Numbered from the stretch's first letter, positions 21,297 through 28,816 are shown. The stretch: 32,671 bases of DNA from JAWVZU01 sp033722075 (GCA_033722075.1 JAWVZU010000009.1:1-32671); one strand, 5' to 3'. Translations and numbers: made by a program. The notes: generated from the letters alone by a model not told the origin.

Positions 21297-23543
21297 TCAG
21301 AATGCAAATCGGAAGCCCACCAGCGCGGTCCGATCCCGATACGGGCGGGCGCCGTAAGGCTGACGGCCGAGGATCGCGTCCTCCCCGGATACGTTCTCGA
21401 CCTTGCCGAACAGGGCCAGCTGCGGATTCAGCTGATACTCGGCGGAAAGATTGATGAACAGGCCACTGTCGGTACGTTCGAAAGTGCCGCAGCTTGCCCG
21501 CACGCAAACCTCGTCGACATAGTTGGCGGCGAGGTAACCGGACCAGGAGCCCTGCTCCAGGCCGATGCCGGCAGTCAGCTGGTTTTCCGGAATGTAGGGC
21601 AGCGGGTCGCCCGACGACACGTCGCCGAAGAACCCGGTATCCGCGATATCGCTGTCGAATTCGCCGTCAATGTACGTGTAGCTGATATCCAGGGGCACGC
21701 GCCAGCCGCCGGCGACGTCCCACGCATACTGGAATCGCGCCTCCAGCCCGAGAACGGAGGCCGCATCGCCATTGAATGCATCACCGATGACGCAATCCCG
21801 ACCGGACGAAGCGGTACACACGCCCAGCAGATTGTCGTAGTCGCTGTAGAAGGCGATCGCCTCCGCATAGAGCCCGTCGCGCTGGAAGCGAAAGCCGGCT
21901 TCGTAATTGATCGCCTCTTCCTCACGGACGCCCGGAGCGTTGGTCGGCGCGGAAAAACCCTTATGCACACCGGCCAGCAGGCTCAGATTGGCGTTGAATT
22001 CATAAAGCGCCCCGAGGCCCGGCAGCAGCACGTCGACGTTGTTCTGGCGGGTATCCCGGACATTCGCCGCGGCACGTGACGACGGATCATCGGTGCGACC
22101 GGACCGGGTCTCGTAGCGAATCCGGTCCTGATCGATGTTCTCGTAGCGCAGTCCCGGCGTCAGCGTCCACTGGCCCCAGCGAATCCGATCATAGACGTGG
22201 ACGGCCACGGCTTCCGCGTTCTGAACACGGTTCCCCGCATTGCCCAGTTCGCCGAGGTCATCGAGCACCAGTTCGCCTCCTTCCTGGTGATAGGTGGAAT
22301 AACGCTGCACGCGGTCTTCCTGATCCTCGTGCCAGCGTACGCCGATTTCCAGATCGTGGGTCACCTCGCCAAACTGGAGATCCCACTGGGCGCCGAGTTC
22401 GATCCCCCGCGAATAGTACTCCCGGGCATTGTTACGCAGTTCGATGCTGCCGATCGCCGTGTCGACGTCGCCATCGAGGATGCCCTGCAGCGTGGCCGTG
22501 CTGAAGCCGGCCAGGGGCTCGCCGCGGTTGATCGACTGGACCACGTTGAACCAGCCGGTCCGGTCGAACTCGGCAGCACTGGCGCTGCCGTCGAAGTCGA
22601 TGCCTTCGGTCTTGAACCAGTTCCGCTCGAACTCGTTGTTGTAGGCGGTCGCGGTCAGCCGAACGTCCGGAGTCACCTCGATGAGATAGCGGGCCACCAC
22701 CTGCTCATGAGCCGTGTCCATGTTGTCCAGTTCGGACAGACCATAGCGCCGATAGGGATCGGCATCGAAGTCCGCATCGGTCAGCCCGAGGTAACTCATG
22801 TTGGAGTCTTCCTCGGCATATTGGAACTTCAGGTCAAGACGCTGATAGAGGCGCCCGTCCGCCGGGTCGGTGCTGAAGCTCAGCTTGGCCATGTAATCCT
22901 GCTTGTCGAAGCCCGCATCGCGGTCGCTCCGGTCGATGTCCTGGAATCCGTCGCTTCCCCATTGATGGGTCTCCAGGAGATACCCGAAGCCCCCCACCTG
23001 GTCGCCGTAGGTGGCGTGCACGCGGTAGGTGTTGTCGGCGCCGATCTCGGAAAGAACCTGCCCCTCGCGATCATTCGGAATGGGGGTTGACACCATGTTC
23101 AGCGCCCCACCGATCGTGTACGGCCCCTCGGTGATCGCTGCCGGACCCTTGAGCACCTCGAAGGCCGTCATGCGACCGGGCGTGGGAAAATAGTAAGCCG
23201 AGGGAGCTGCATAGGGCGCAGGCGCAATCAGCACGCCGTCTTCGAGCAGGGTAATGCGGCCGCTGCGCTCGGTGGCAACACCGCGAATGCTGATGTTTGG
23301 ACGCAATCCGTAACCGTCTTCGATCTGTACCGAGATGCCCGGCACCTCGCGCAGGATCTGCTGAATGTCCGCATGGTAGAAATCATCGAGATCGGCAGGT
23401 CCAACCACATGGGCTGACCCGGTCATGCTGCGCGCGTCTTCCGGGCGTTCGCCGATGATCGTGACCTCCTCGAGATCGTAGGTATCGGGCGGGGTCAATG
23501 CAGCGGCTATAGCCAGCGCGAGGGTCGAGACGGTCATGCTCAT
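21297..23543 (-). CDS. TonB-dependent iron receptor (FecA/dicitrate-like)
   Basis: This 748-residue outer-membrane receptor has a short signal sequence (MSMTVSTLALAIAAALT). The TonB-box/plug entry follows (LEEVTIIGERPEDARSM). The plug contains DIQQILREVPGISVQIEDGYGLRPNISIRGV, then ITLLEDGVLIAPAPYAAPSAYYFP, a stretch very typical of Fe(III)-dicitrate/FecA-like receptors. The C-terminal strand ends in ALVGFRFAF, with the terminal Phe needed for barrel insertion. There is no N-terminal signalling domain and no nearby fecIR, so control is probably by Fur alone. A Fur-type promoter sits 50-75 nt upstream, and GGAG lies 6 nt before the ATG. The bfd and bfr genes follow on the same strand. The substrate is an iron chelate by context; citrate is a guess from motif resemblance. 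Confidence 0.93.
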   Translation of the reverse strand: MSMTVSTLALAIAAALTPPDTYDLEEVTIIGERPEDARSMTGSAHVVGPADLDDFYHADIQQILREVPGISVQIEDGYGLRPNISIRGVATERSGRITLLEDGVLIAPAPYAAPSAYYFPTPGRMTAFEVLKGPAAITEGPYTIGGALNMVSTPIPNDREGQVLSEIGADNTYRVHATYGDQVGGFGYLLETHQWGSDGFQDIDRSDRDAGFDKQDYMAKLSFSTDPADGRLYQRLDLKFQYAEEDSNMSYLGLTDADFDADPYRRYGLSELDNMDTAHEQVVARYLIEVTPDVRLTATAYNNEFERNWFKTEGIDFDGSASAAEFDRTGWFNVVQSINRGEPLAGFSTATLQGILDGDVDTAIGSIELRNNAREYYSRGIELGAQWDLQFGEVTHDLEIGVRWHEDQEDRVQRYSTYHQEGGELVLDDLGELGNAGNRVQNAEAVAVHVYDRIRWGQWTLTPGLRYENIDQDRIRYETRSGRTDDPSSRAAANVRDTRQNNVDVLLPGLGALYEFNANLSLLAGVHKGFSAPTNAPGVREEEAINYEAGFRFQRDGLYAEAIAFYSDYDNLLGVCTASSGRDCVIGDAFNGDAASVLGLEARFQYAWDVAGGWRVPLDISYTYIDGEFDSDIADTGFFGDVSSGDPLPYIPENQLTAGIGLEQGSWSGYLAANYVDEVCVRASCGTFERTDSGLFINLSAEYQLNPQLALFGKVENVSGEDAILGRQPYGARPYRDRTALVGFRFAF

Positions 23544-23591
23544 GGAGTGCTCCGGGAAATCCCAATTGTGATGAATTCGTTAATGCTGAAA

Positions 23592-23620
23592 ATCGTAATG
23601 TAAATGAGAATGATTCGCAA
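23592..23620 (-). promoter_or_regulatory. Fur-controlled promoter of the TonB receptor
   Basis: On the minus strand, -35 TTGCGA (23615-23620), 17-nt spacer, -10 TACGAT (23592-23597). A Fur box at 23600-23618 (13 of 19 matches) occupies the same place as in the bfd promoter and shares 14 identical bases (AAATGAGAATGATT) with it. Confidence 0.78.
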
Positions 23621-23660
23621 TACGTGAACTCAACTATTTTCCCAGGACGAATCGGGCGGT

Positions 23661-23666
23661 TATCAT
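23661..23666 (+). promoter_or_regulatory. -10 element of the algH-pyr operon, apparently leaderless
   Basis: TATCAT (5 of 6 consensus) ends 7 nt before the algH ATG at 23674. The -35 is weak (TTTCCC at 17 nt). No Shine-Dalgarno precedes the ATG. Confidence 0.5.
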
Positions 23667-23673
23667 AGAGCCC

Positions 23674-24237
23674 ATGCAAGAAGGTTCGTATCTCAACGGC
23701 CACTTCCTCATCGCCATGCCCGGGCTGAAGGATCCCAACTTCGAGAAAGGGGTCACCTTCCTTTGCCAGCACAACGAATCCGGGGCGCTAGGCATCACGA
23801 TCAACCGATCCGCGGACCTGCAGATCTCGGAAGTTCTCGCCCAGCTGGACATCGAGTGCGACGACCAACCCTGGTGCAACCAGCCGGTCCTCATCGGCGG
23901 CCCGGTCCAGCGGGATCGCGGCTTCGTCCTGCACGAACTGAGTGGTGAGTGGAACTCGTCGATCCAGGTCAGCGAAGACCTGGCCTTGACCACCTCGAAA
24001 GACATTCTCGAGGCCCTGGCCCGCGGCGAGGGCCCACAGCGGGCCCTTCTTGCCCTCGGTTATGCCGGCTGGGCGCCCGGCCAACTCGAGCGAGAGATTC
24101 GCGAAAACTCCTGGCTTTCCGGCCCCGGTGACGCCCAAATCATCTTCGATGCCCCCATGGCGTCGCGCTGGAGCCTGGCGGCGGAGCAACTGGGTGTCGA
24201 CATTGCCCAGCTCACCGGTTTTGCCGGGCATGCCTGA
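23674..24237 (+). CDS. algH: YqgE/AlgH family protein
   Basis: This 187-residue cytoplasmic protein of the UPF0301/AlgH family is recognised by LNGHFLIAMPGLKDPNFEKGVTFLCQHNESGALGITINR (residues 8-47), VLIGGPVQRDRGFVLH (about 75-90) and the C-terminal segment ALLALGYAGWAPGQLEREIRENSWL. Its molecular function is not settled; in Pseudomonas it was first linked to alginate regulation. Its usual partner ruvX follows, with an 8-nt overlap. It is the first gene of the operon with ruvX, pyrR, pyrB and the dihydroorotase homologue. It has no Shine-Dalgarno, and a -10-like element lies 7 nt upstream. Confidence 0.96.
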   Translation: MQEGSYLNGHFLIAMPGLKDPNFEKGVTFLCQHNESGALGITINRSADLQISEVLAQLDIECDDQPWCNQPVLIGGPVQRDRGFVLHELSGEWNSSIQVSEDLALTTSKDILEALARGEGPQRALLALGYAGWAPGQLEREIRENSWLSGPGDAQIIFDAPMASRWSLAAEQLGVDIAQLTGFAGHA

Positions 24238-24658
24238 CACGGTTCTGAGTTTCGACTTCGGACTGCGCAGGATCGGGGTTGCCATCGGCCAGAGCCTGAC
24301 CGGTACGGCGACCGCGCTCGCGACGATAGACAATCCCGCCGACGAGCTGAACTGGACGGCCATCACCGGACTGGTGGAAGCGTGGCATCCCGACGCGATG
24401 GTCGTGGGCATACCGCTCACTGAAGCGGGAGAGGAGCAGGCCATCACCCGGGCAGCCCGGTCGTTTGCCGGAAAACTCGCTGACAGATACAGGCTCCCGG
24501 TGCATCATGCGGACGAACGCTACACCTCCGTAGCCGCCGAGGCCCGATTCCGGGATCAGCGACGCGCCGGCCAGCTGAGGCGGCGGAACCGGGACAAGCT
24601 TGATGCGGTCGCTGCCAAACTCATCCTGGAGCAATGGTTTGCAGATCGAGCTACCTGA
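24230..24658 (+). CDS. ruvX: RuvX/YqgF RNase H-fold resolvase, pre-16S rRNA processing
   Basis: This 142-residue RNase H-like nuclease is needed for 16S rRNA 5'-end maturation. Visible family motifs are LSFDFGLRRIGVAIG (residues 5-19, first catalytic Asp), VVGIPLTEAGEEQ, the HHADERYTSVAAEA motif (second acidic residue) and DKLDAVAAKLILEQWF at the C-terminus (third Asp). The start at 24230 (MPDTVLS) was chosen because it begins the conserved fold; the frame is open further upstream only because it lies over algH. The start overlaps the end of algH by 8 nt, and its end overlaps pyrR. Confidence 0.95.
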   Translation: MPDTVLSFDFGLRRIGVAIGQSLTGTATALATIDNPADELNWTAITGLVEAWHPDAMVVGIPLTEAGEEQAITRAARSFAGKLADRYRLPVHHADERYTSVAAEARFRDQRRAGQLRRRNRDKLDAVAAKLILEQWFADRAT

Positions 24659-25151
24659 AGTCGAACCGCTCCTGAGCCACCTGACCGAGACCTGCTCCGA
24701 AGTCCTCGCGGCGGACGGCACCAGGAAACCCCTGATCGTCGGCGTACGCACCGGCGGCTTGTGGGTTGCCCAGACCCTTAGCGAGCGCCTGGGCATCACC
24801 GAGCGGCCGGGGGAGATCGACGTCGGATTCCATCGCGACGATTTCCATCATCGTGGTATACCGCAGCGCATCCAGCCCACCCATTTGCCGCAGACCGAGG
24901 ATCGGCTGATCCTGCTGGTCGATGACGTGCTGCATACGGGCCGAACCATCCGCGCGGCCATCAATGCGCTGTTCGAGTTCGGCCGCCCGGCGACGATCCG
25001 GCTTGCGGTCCTGCTGACCCGACCGGGCCGGGAACTCCCGATCCAGCCCGACGCACTGGGCGGACAGCTCGAGTTGCCTGAAGACGTGCGGATCAAGCTC
25101 ACCGGCCCGGACCCGCTCGAGTTCGTTCTGGAGAAGCCCGCGCATGACTGA
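24639..25151 (+). CDS. pyrR: PyrR: pyrimidine regulatory protein / uracil phosphoribosyltransferase-like
   Basis: This ~170-residue type I phosphoribosyltransferase has the PRPP-binding loop LILLVDDVLHTGRTIRAAI (about 90-108) and the PyrR-typical entry LIVGVRTGGLWVA and FHRDDFHHRG. PyrR controls pyrimidine genes in response to UMP and may have uracil phosphoribosyltransferase activity. I start it at the TTG at 24639 (MQIELPEVEPLL) because GGAG lies 7 nt upstream and the family begins here. The ATG at 24603 would add 12 residues that lie over ruvX. It overlaps ruvX by 20 nt and pyrB by 8 nt, so there is no room for an attenuator next to it. Confidence 0.93.
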   Translation: MQIELPEVEPLLSHLTETCSEVLAADGTRKPLIVGVRTGGLWVAQTLSERLGITERPGEIDVGFHRDDFHHRGIPQRIQPTHLPQTEDRLILLVDDVLHTGRTIRAAINALFEFGRPATIRLAVLLTRPGRELPIQPDALGGQLELPEDVRIKLTGPDPLEFVLEKPAHD

Positions 25152-26118
25152 TCTGCAGCTGAATGAGGCCGGGCGGCTGCGCCATTTCCTGAATATCGAA
25201 GGCCTTCGCCAGGACCACCTGGTCGAGATCCTTGATACCGCCGAGAGCCTGCGCAGTGCGGCCCAGATGCGCGTTCACAAGCTGCCCCTGCTGCGCGGCC
25301 GCACGGTCATCAACCTGTTCTTCGAGCCGAGCACGCGGACCCGGACGGCCTTCGAACTTGCCGCAAAACGGCTCTCGGCAGACGTCGTGAACATCAATGT
25401 GGAAGCGTCCAGCACCACCAAGGGCGAAAGCCTCATGGATACGCTCTACACCCTGGAAGCCATGCACTGCGACATGTTCGTGGTCAGGCACCAGTTGAGC
25501 GGTGCTGCGCACTTCTTTGCCAGTCAGGTCTCGGAAGGCGTCAGCGTGCTCAACGGAGGCGACGGCAGTCACGCCCACCCGACCCAGGCGCTGCTGGACC
25601 TGTTTACCCTGCGTCGCCACAAGCCCGACCTGCAGAATCTCCGGGTGGTGATCGCCGGCGACATCCTGCACTCTCGGGTTGCTCGCTCGGAGATTCATGC
25701 GCTGCGGATCATGGGCGTCGGTGAAGTCCGGGTTTGCGCACCCACGACCCTCATTCCCGAGTCGCTCGACGAGCTGGGCGTGGAGATCTTCAGCGACTTC
25801 GACGCCGCGCTGCGAGGCGCCGACGCCATCTGCATGTTGCGGCTCCAGAAAGAACGGATGCAGGGGCCTTATCTGCCCAGTCAGACCGAGTACTTCGAGC
25901 GCTTCGGCCTCACGCCGAGGCGCCTGGCCCTGGCCAAGCCGGATTGCCTGGTGATGCACCCGGGCCCGATGAACCGGGGCGTCGAAATCGACTCGCGGGT
26001 GGCCGACGGGCCCAACTCGGTCATCCTGGAACAGGTGCGAAACGGGGTCGCCGTCCGAATGGCCGTCATGGCCATCGTGATGGGCGCCCACCAGGGAATT
26101 CGAGAGGGCGCCGCTTGA
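25144..26118 (+). CDS. pyrB: Aspartate carbamoyltransferase catalytic chain
   Basis: It condenses carbamoyl phosphate with aspartate, the second step of de novo pyrimidine synthesis. It is 324 residues long. The carbamoyl-phosphate site FFEPSTRTRTAFE (about 60-72) and the STTKGES loop (about 90-96) are intact. So are GDGSHAHPTQALLDLF (about 139-154), DILHSRVARSEI and the HPGPMNRGVEI segment (about 275-285). There is no pyrI regulatory chain in the window. As in Pseudomonas, the partner is the inactive dihydroorotase homologue encoded directly downstream with a 4-nt overlap. It overlaps pyrR by 8 nt. Confidence 0.98.
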   Translation: MTDLQLNEAGRLRHFLNIEGLRQDHLVEILDTAESLRSAAQMRVHKLPLLRGRTVINLFFEPSTRTRTAFELAAKRLSADVVNINVEASSTTKGESLMDTLYTLEAMHCDMFVVRHQLSGAAHFFASQVSEGVSVLNGGDGSHAHPTQALLDLFTLRRHKPDLQNLRVVIAGDILHSRVARSEIHALRIMGVGEVRVCAPTTLIPESLDELGVEIFSDFDAALRGADAICMLRLQKERMQGPYLPSQTEYFERFGLTPRRLALAKPDCLVMHPGPMNRGVEIDSRVADGPNSVILEQVRNGVAVRMAVMAIVMGAHQGIREGAA

Positions 26119-27371
26119 GCCTGCTGATTCGCAACGCCCTGATCGTCGATTGCGAGGCCGACGCGCCCAGCAAGGGCGATGTACTCATCGAGGGCGACCG
26201 CATTACCGCAATTGCCGCCGAGATCGAAGCGCCGTCAAACAGCAAGACGCTCGATGCGAAGGGCCAATGGCTGATGCCGGGACTCGTCGACCTCGCAGCG
26301 AATGTTCCGCAGGGCAACGGAGCCCTGCGCGAGGCCCGAGCGGCGGTCCGATCCGGCGTCACGACCCTGTGCGTCCCACCGGACGGGCTGGCCATCCTGG
26401 ATGATCCGACCCATGTACGGGACCTCGAGCGGAGCTGCGAAGCGGACGATGTCGCCCGGGTGGTTACCATCGGCGGGCTCACCGTGGGACTCGCCGGCAA
26501 GGGCCTGACCGATATGGCCACACTACAGGCGGCCGGATGCCGCGGCGTCGGCAACGGTCGCAACTGGGTGCAGGACTCGCGGGTGATGCGCTGCGCCCTG
26601 CGCTACGCGGCCGACCTTGGACTGTGCGTGTTCATCACTCCGAGGGATCCCTGGCTGGCTGCCGACGGACACGCGCACGCCGGGCGCATCGCCACCCGCC
26701 TCGGGCTGACCGGCGTGCCGGCTGCCGCCGAGACCGCGGCGCTGGCCCGGGACCTGGCCCTGGTCGAGGACACGGGGGTGCGGGCTCACTTCGGCCCACT
26801 GTCCAGCCAGGGCGCAGTCCAACTGATTCAGCGAGCCCGCGAAGCGGGTTTGCCCGTCACGGCGGATGTGTCGATCATGCATCTGCTGCTCACGGAGATG
26901 GACGTGGTGGGATTCAATCCGGCCTGCCGCGTCGACCCACCCCTCAGGACCCAGGAAGATCGGGCCGCGCTGAGAAATGCCGTCGCATCCGGACTGCTGA
27001 TGATCCGCGGCGACCACTGTCCCCTGCCCAACGACGCGAAAATGGCGCCGTTCCCGGCGGCGGAGCCGGGCGCTTCAACGCTGCCGACCCTGCTTTCCCT
27101 TGGGATCAAACTGGTCCAGGAGGAACTCCTGACCGCACCGCAGCTGGCTGCACGGCTGGCAGCTCAGCCGATGGCGGTTCTGGGCGGCGATGCAGGCCGC
27201 ATCGAGGTAGGTCGCGTGGCGGATCTCGTCATCGTCGATCCCGACGCCGTGTGGCGCTGCGATCCCCACGACGCGGAATGGACCAGCGCCGGGCGATCAA
27301 CGCCTTTTGCCGGCTGGGAGATGCCCGGCCGCGTCACCGCCACACTGGTCGGCGGCCGCCGCGTGATCTGA
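26115..27371 (+). CDS. pyrC': Dihydroorotase homologue PyrC', probably non-catalytic
   Basis: This 418-residue amidohydrolase-fold protein starts at a TTG that overlaps the pyrB stop (TTGA). It has the shape of a dihydroorotase (LLIRNALIVDCEADAPSKGDVLIEGDRI, then MPGLVDLAANVPQGNG). The metal-binding D-x-H-x-H motif reads Asp59-Leu-Ala61-Ala-Asn63, so both metal histidines are gone. Later sites are also altered: FNPACRVDPPLRTQEDR keeps the PPLR element, but DHCPLPND replaces DHAPH. Known inactive homologues in Pseudomonas form a dodecamer with PyrB and are needed for its assembly; this protein should do the same. A working dihydroorotase must be encoded elsewhere. The reading frame continues upstream to 25734, but only as the other frame of pyrB. 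Confidence 0.93.
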   Translation: MSLLIRNALIVDCEADAPSKGDVLIEGDRITAIAAEIEAPSNSKTLDAKGQWLMPGLVDLAANVPQGNGALREARAAVRSGVTTLCVPPDGLAILDDPTHVRDLERSCEADDVARVVTIGGLTVGLAGKGLTDMATLQAAGCRGVGNGRNWVQDSRVMRCALRYAADLGLCVFITPRDPWLAADGHAHAGRIATRLGLTGVPAAAETAALARDLALVEDTGVRAHFGPLSSQGAVQLIQRAREAGLPVTADVSIMHLLLTEMDVVGFNPACRVDPPLRTQEDRAALRNAVASGLLMIRGDHCPLPNDAKMAPFPAAEPGASTLPTLLSLGIKLVQEELLTAPQLAARLAAQPMAVLGGDAGRIEVGRVADLVIVDPDAVWRCDPHDAEWTSAGRSTPFAGWEMPGRVTATLVGGRRVI

Positions 27372-27399
27372 GGACGGCCGCCTGCCTTGCCGCCGAGCG

Positions 27400-27735
27400 T
27401 CAGGCCGTGTCGTCGTCGACCTTGTCCGTGGGACCGTTCTTCTTGACCGACTCGACGCCGTTCTCGCAGCTCTTCTGCTGCTTGTACATCTCGGAGGAAC
27501 CGATGACCTGGCCATTGGATGCCTTCAGGACGAAGTAATGCTGCCCGTCCTTCGCGACCTTCCGCTCGTAGCGATCGTCGCTGCCACAGTTCTTCTGTAC
27601 CGACTGGATACCATTGTTGGCGGATGACTTGGATGCGTAACCCTGACTTTGCAGGATGACCTGGCCATTGGCCGCCTTCAGTTGAAAATAGAACTTGCCG
27701 TTGTTGCCGGTGTAGAGCCGATATTTACCAGCCAT
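27400..27735 (-). CDS. yegP: YegP family protein (two DUF1508 repeats)
   Basis: This 111-residue protein is made of two tandem DUF1508 units: KYRLYTGNNGKFYFQLKAANGQVILQSQGY with SAN-NGIQSV (about 4-50), and RYERKVAKDGQHYFVLKASNGQVIGSSEMY with SCENGVESVKKNG (about 55-103). Length and pattern match Escherichia coli YegP, a small protein of unknown function. I start it at the ATG at 27735 (MAGKYRL) because the family begins exactly there, and AAGGGGA is about 10 nt upstream; the open frame extends 26 codons further but has no family match. It is convergent with pyrC' (28 nt between stops) and divergent from the SLT lipoprotein. Confidence 0.94.
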   Translation of the reverse strand: MAGKYRLYTGNNGKFYFQLKAANGQVILQSQGYASKSSANNGIQSVQKNCGSDDRYERKVAKDGQHYFVLKASNGQVIGSSEMYKQQKSCENGVESVKKNGPTDKVDDDTA

Positions 27736-27784
27736 GTCTTCAAGATCCCCTTGGTCTTTGGATGAGCGCCCAATGCGCATTCCT

Positions 27785-27790
27785 AGTGTA
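27785..27790 (-). promoter_or_regulatory. Possible -10 element for yegP
   Basis: TACACT on the minus strand, about 50 nt before the yegP ATG. No good -35 was found at 16-18 nt. Confidence 0.3.
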
Positions 27791-27837
27791 GCTTCACAAC
27801 TATTGCGGCGCATTCGTCATGGTTTCGTAAACTTCAA

Positions 27838-27866
27838 TTGCGCCACCGTGGCGGGCCTGAGAAAAT
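27838..27866 (+). promoter_or_regulatory. Promoter of the SLT lipoprotein gene, apparently leaderless
   Basis: -35 TTGCGC (27838-27843), 17-nt spacer, -10 GAAAAT (27861-27866), then 8 nt to the ATG at 27875. This position supports the ATG at 27875 over upstream in-frame candidates, which would lie inside or before the promoter. Confidence 0.45.
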
Positions 27867-27874
27867 CGGGCGCA

Positions 27875-28525
27875 ATGGCGGCCCCGATTCCAAGAGCGCA
27901 ACTGGCCCAGATGCTGGGTCTGCAGCTGCGGGCCGTTCTGGTCTTCATCGTTGCCGTGATCCTGATCGGCAGCTGCGCGACTCGCCCCCCGTCAAACGTC
28001 GATGACCTGTGCCGGATCTTCGAAGAGCGACCCGGCTGGTACAAGGACGCGCTGCGGTCGACCGAGAAATGGGGCACGCCGGTGCACGTGCAGATGGCCA
28101 TTATCCGCCAGGAGTCCACGTTCAAGTTCAACGCCCGCCCACCGCGGAAGAAGATCCTCGGTTTCATACCGGGTCCACGAGCCTCCGACGCCTACGGCTA
28201 CGCCCAGGTCAAGGATGCGACCTGGGACTGGTATCGGGAGAAGACCGGCAACCGGGGCGCGGATCGCGACGACTTCGGCGACGCGATCGATTTCGTGGGC
28301 TGGTACACGAATCTCAGCCAGCGCACGCTCGGTGTCTCCAAATGGGATCCGTACAACCAATACCTCGCCTACCATGAGGGTCACGGCGGCTTCAAGAACA
28401 AGACCTACCGGCGCAAGGGCTGGCTCATGGACGTGGCCCGCACGGTGGACCACCGCGCCAAGGAATGGGGCGCCCAGCTACGCCGCTGCGAGGACGACCT
28501 CGACGACGGCTGGTGGTGGTTTTAG
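27875..28525 (+). CDS. Lytic-transglycosylase-like lipoprotein (SLT fold)
   Basis: This ~216-residue protein has a hydrophobic signal (LRAVLVFIVAVILIGSC) ending in a lipobox with Cys34, so it is a lipoprotein. The domain contains VQMAIIRQESTFKF, where Glu80 is the expected catalytic acid, then GFIPGPRASDAYGYAQVKDATWDWY and YNQYLAYHEGHGGF, the usual SLT-like core, and ends with Trp/Phe-rich residues (DDGWWWF). It should cut or bind peptidoglycan. It matches the family I know as a small SLT_4-type transglycosylase. Several in-frame starts exist (27773, 27875, 27911). I prefer 27875 because a promoter ends 8 nt before it. It is convergent with pilU across a gap holding a hairpin repeat pair. Confidence 0.82.
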   Translation: MAAPIPRAQLAQMLGLQLRAVLVFIVAVILIGSCATRPPSNVDDLCRIFEERPGWYKDALRSTEKWGTPVHVQMAIIRQESTFKFNARPPRKKILGFIPGPRASDAYGYAQVKDATWDWYREKTGNRGADRDDFGDAIDFVGWYTNLSQRTLGVSKWDPYNQYLAYHEGHGGFKNKTYRRKGWLMDVARTVDHRAKEWGAQLRRCEDDLDDGWWWF

Positions 28526-28593
28526 GTCAGTTTCTGTTTGCTTGCGCGCTGTCCGTCCATGGCCGGCTGTGGCGTTGGACAGGATGATGCGCT

Positions 28594-28797
28594 GATCCAA
28601 TCCCCCCGCACGGTTGGCACTTTGGCGCCAACCTTTGCGACCCCCTTTGACGAGCAAAGGGGGTGAAACAAAATGGGTCGTTGACCAGGGAACAGACCGA
28701 TTCCCTCCGTTCAACGCTCTATTCCAATACCCCCTTTGCTCGTCAAAGGGAGTCGGCAAAGGCGTGCGAAAGCGCGACCGGTCGGGGGGATTCGATC
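28594..28797. repeat. Inverted pair of hairpin repeats (copies C and D)
   Basis: Copy C (28594-28664, plus) and copy D (28729-28797, minus) align over nearly their whole length. Each starts GATC(C/G)AATCCCCCCG, contains a CTTT...CCTTTG segment, and ends with a CCCCCTTTG-type hairpin with an identical ACGAG loop (28641-28663; 28730-28752, one stem mismatch). They face each other across 64 nt that also shows weak inverted similarity. The arrangement is the same as A/B at 19990-20366 and also lies between convergent genes. Confidence 0.72.
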
Positions 28798-28816
28798 GGT
28801 GCAGAATCCCGGAGCC

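Noticed and set aside
25734..26114. N-terminal extension of PyrC' by 127 codons
   Set aside because: It lies entirely over pyrB in another frame; the amidohydrolase homology begins at the TTG at 26115.
27372..27399. Terminator between pyrC' and yegP
   Set aside because: Only 28 nt, with no hairpin of useful length.
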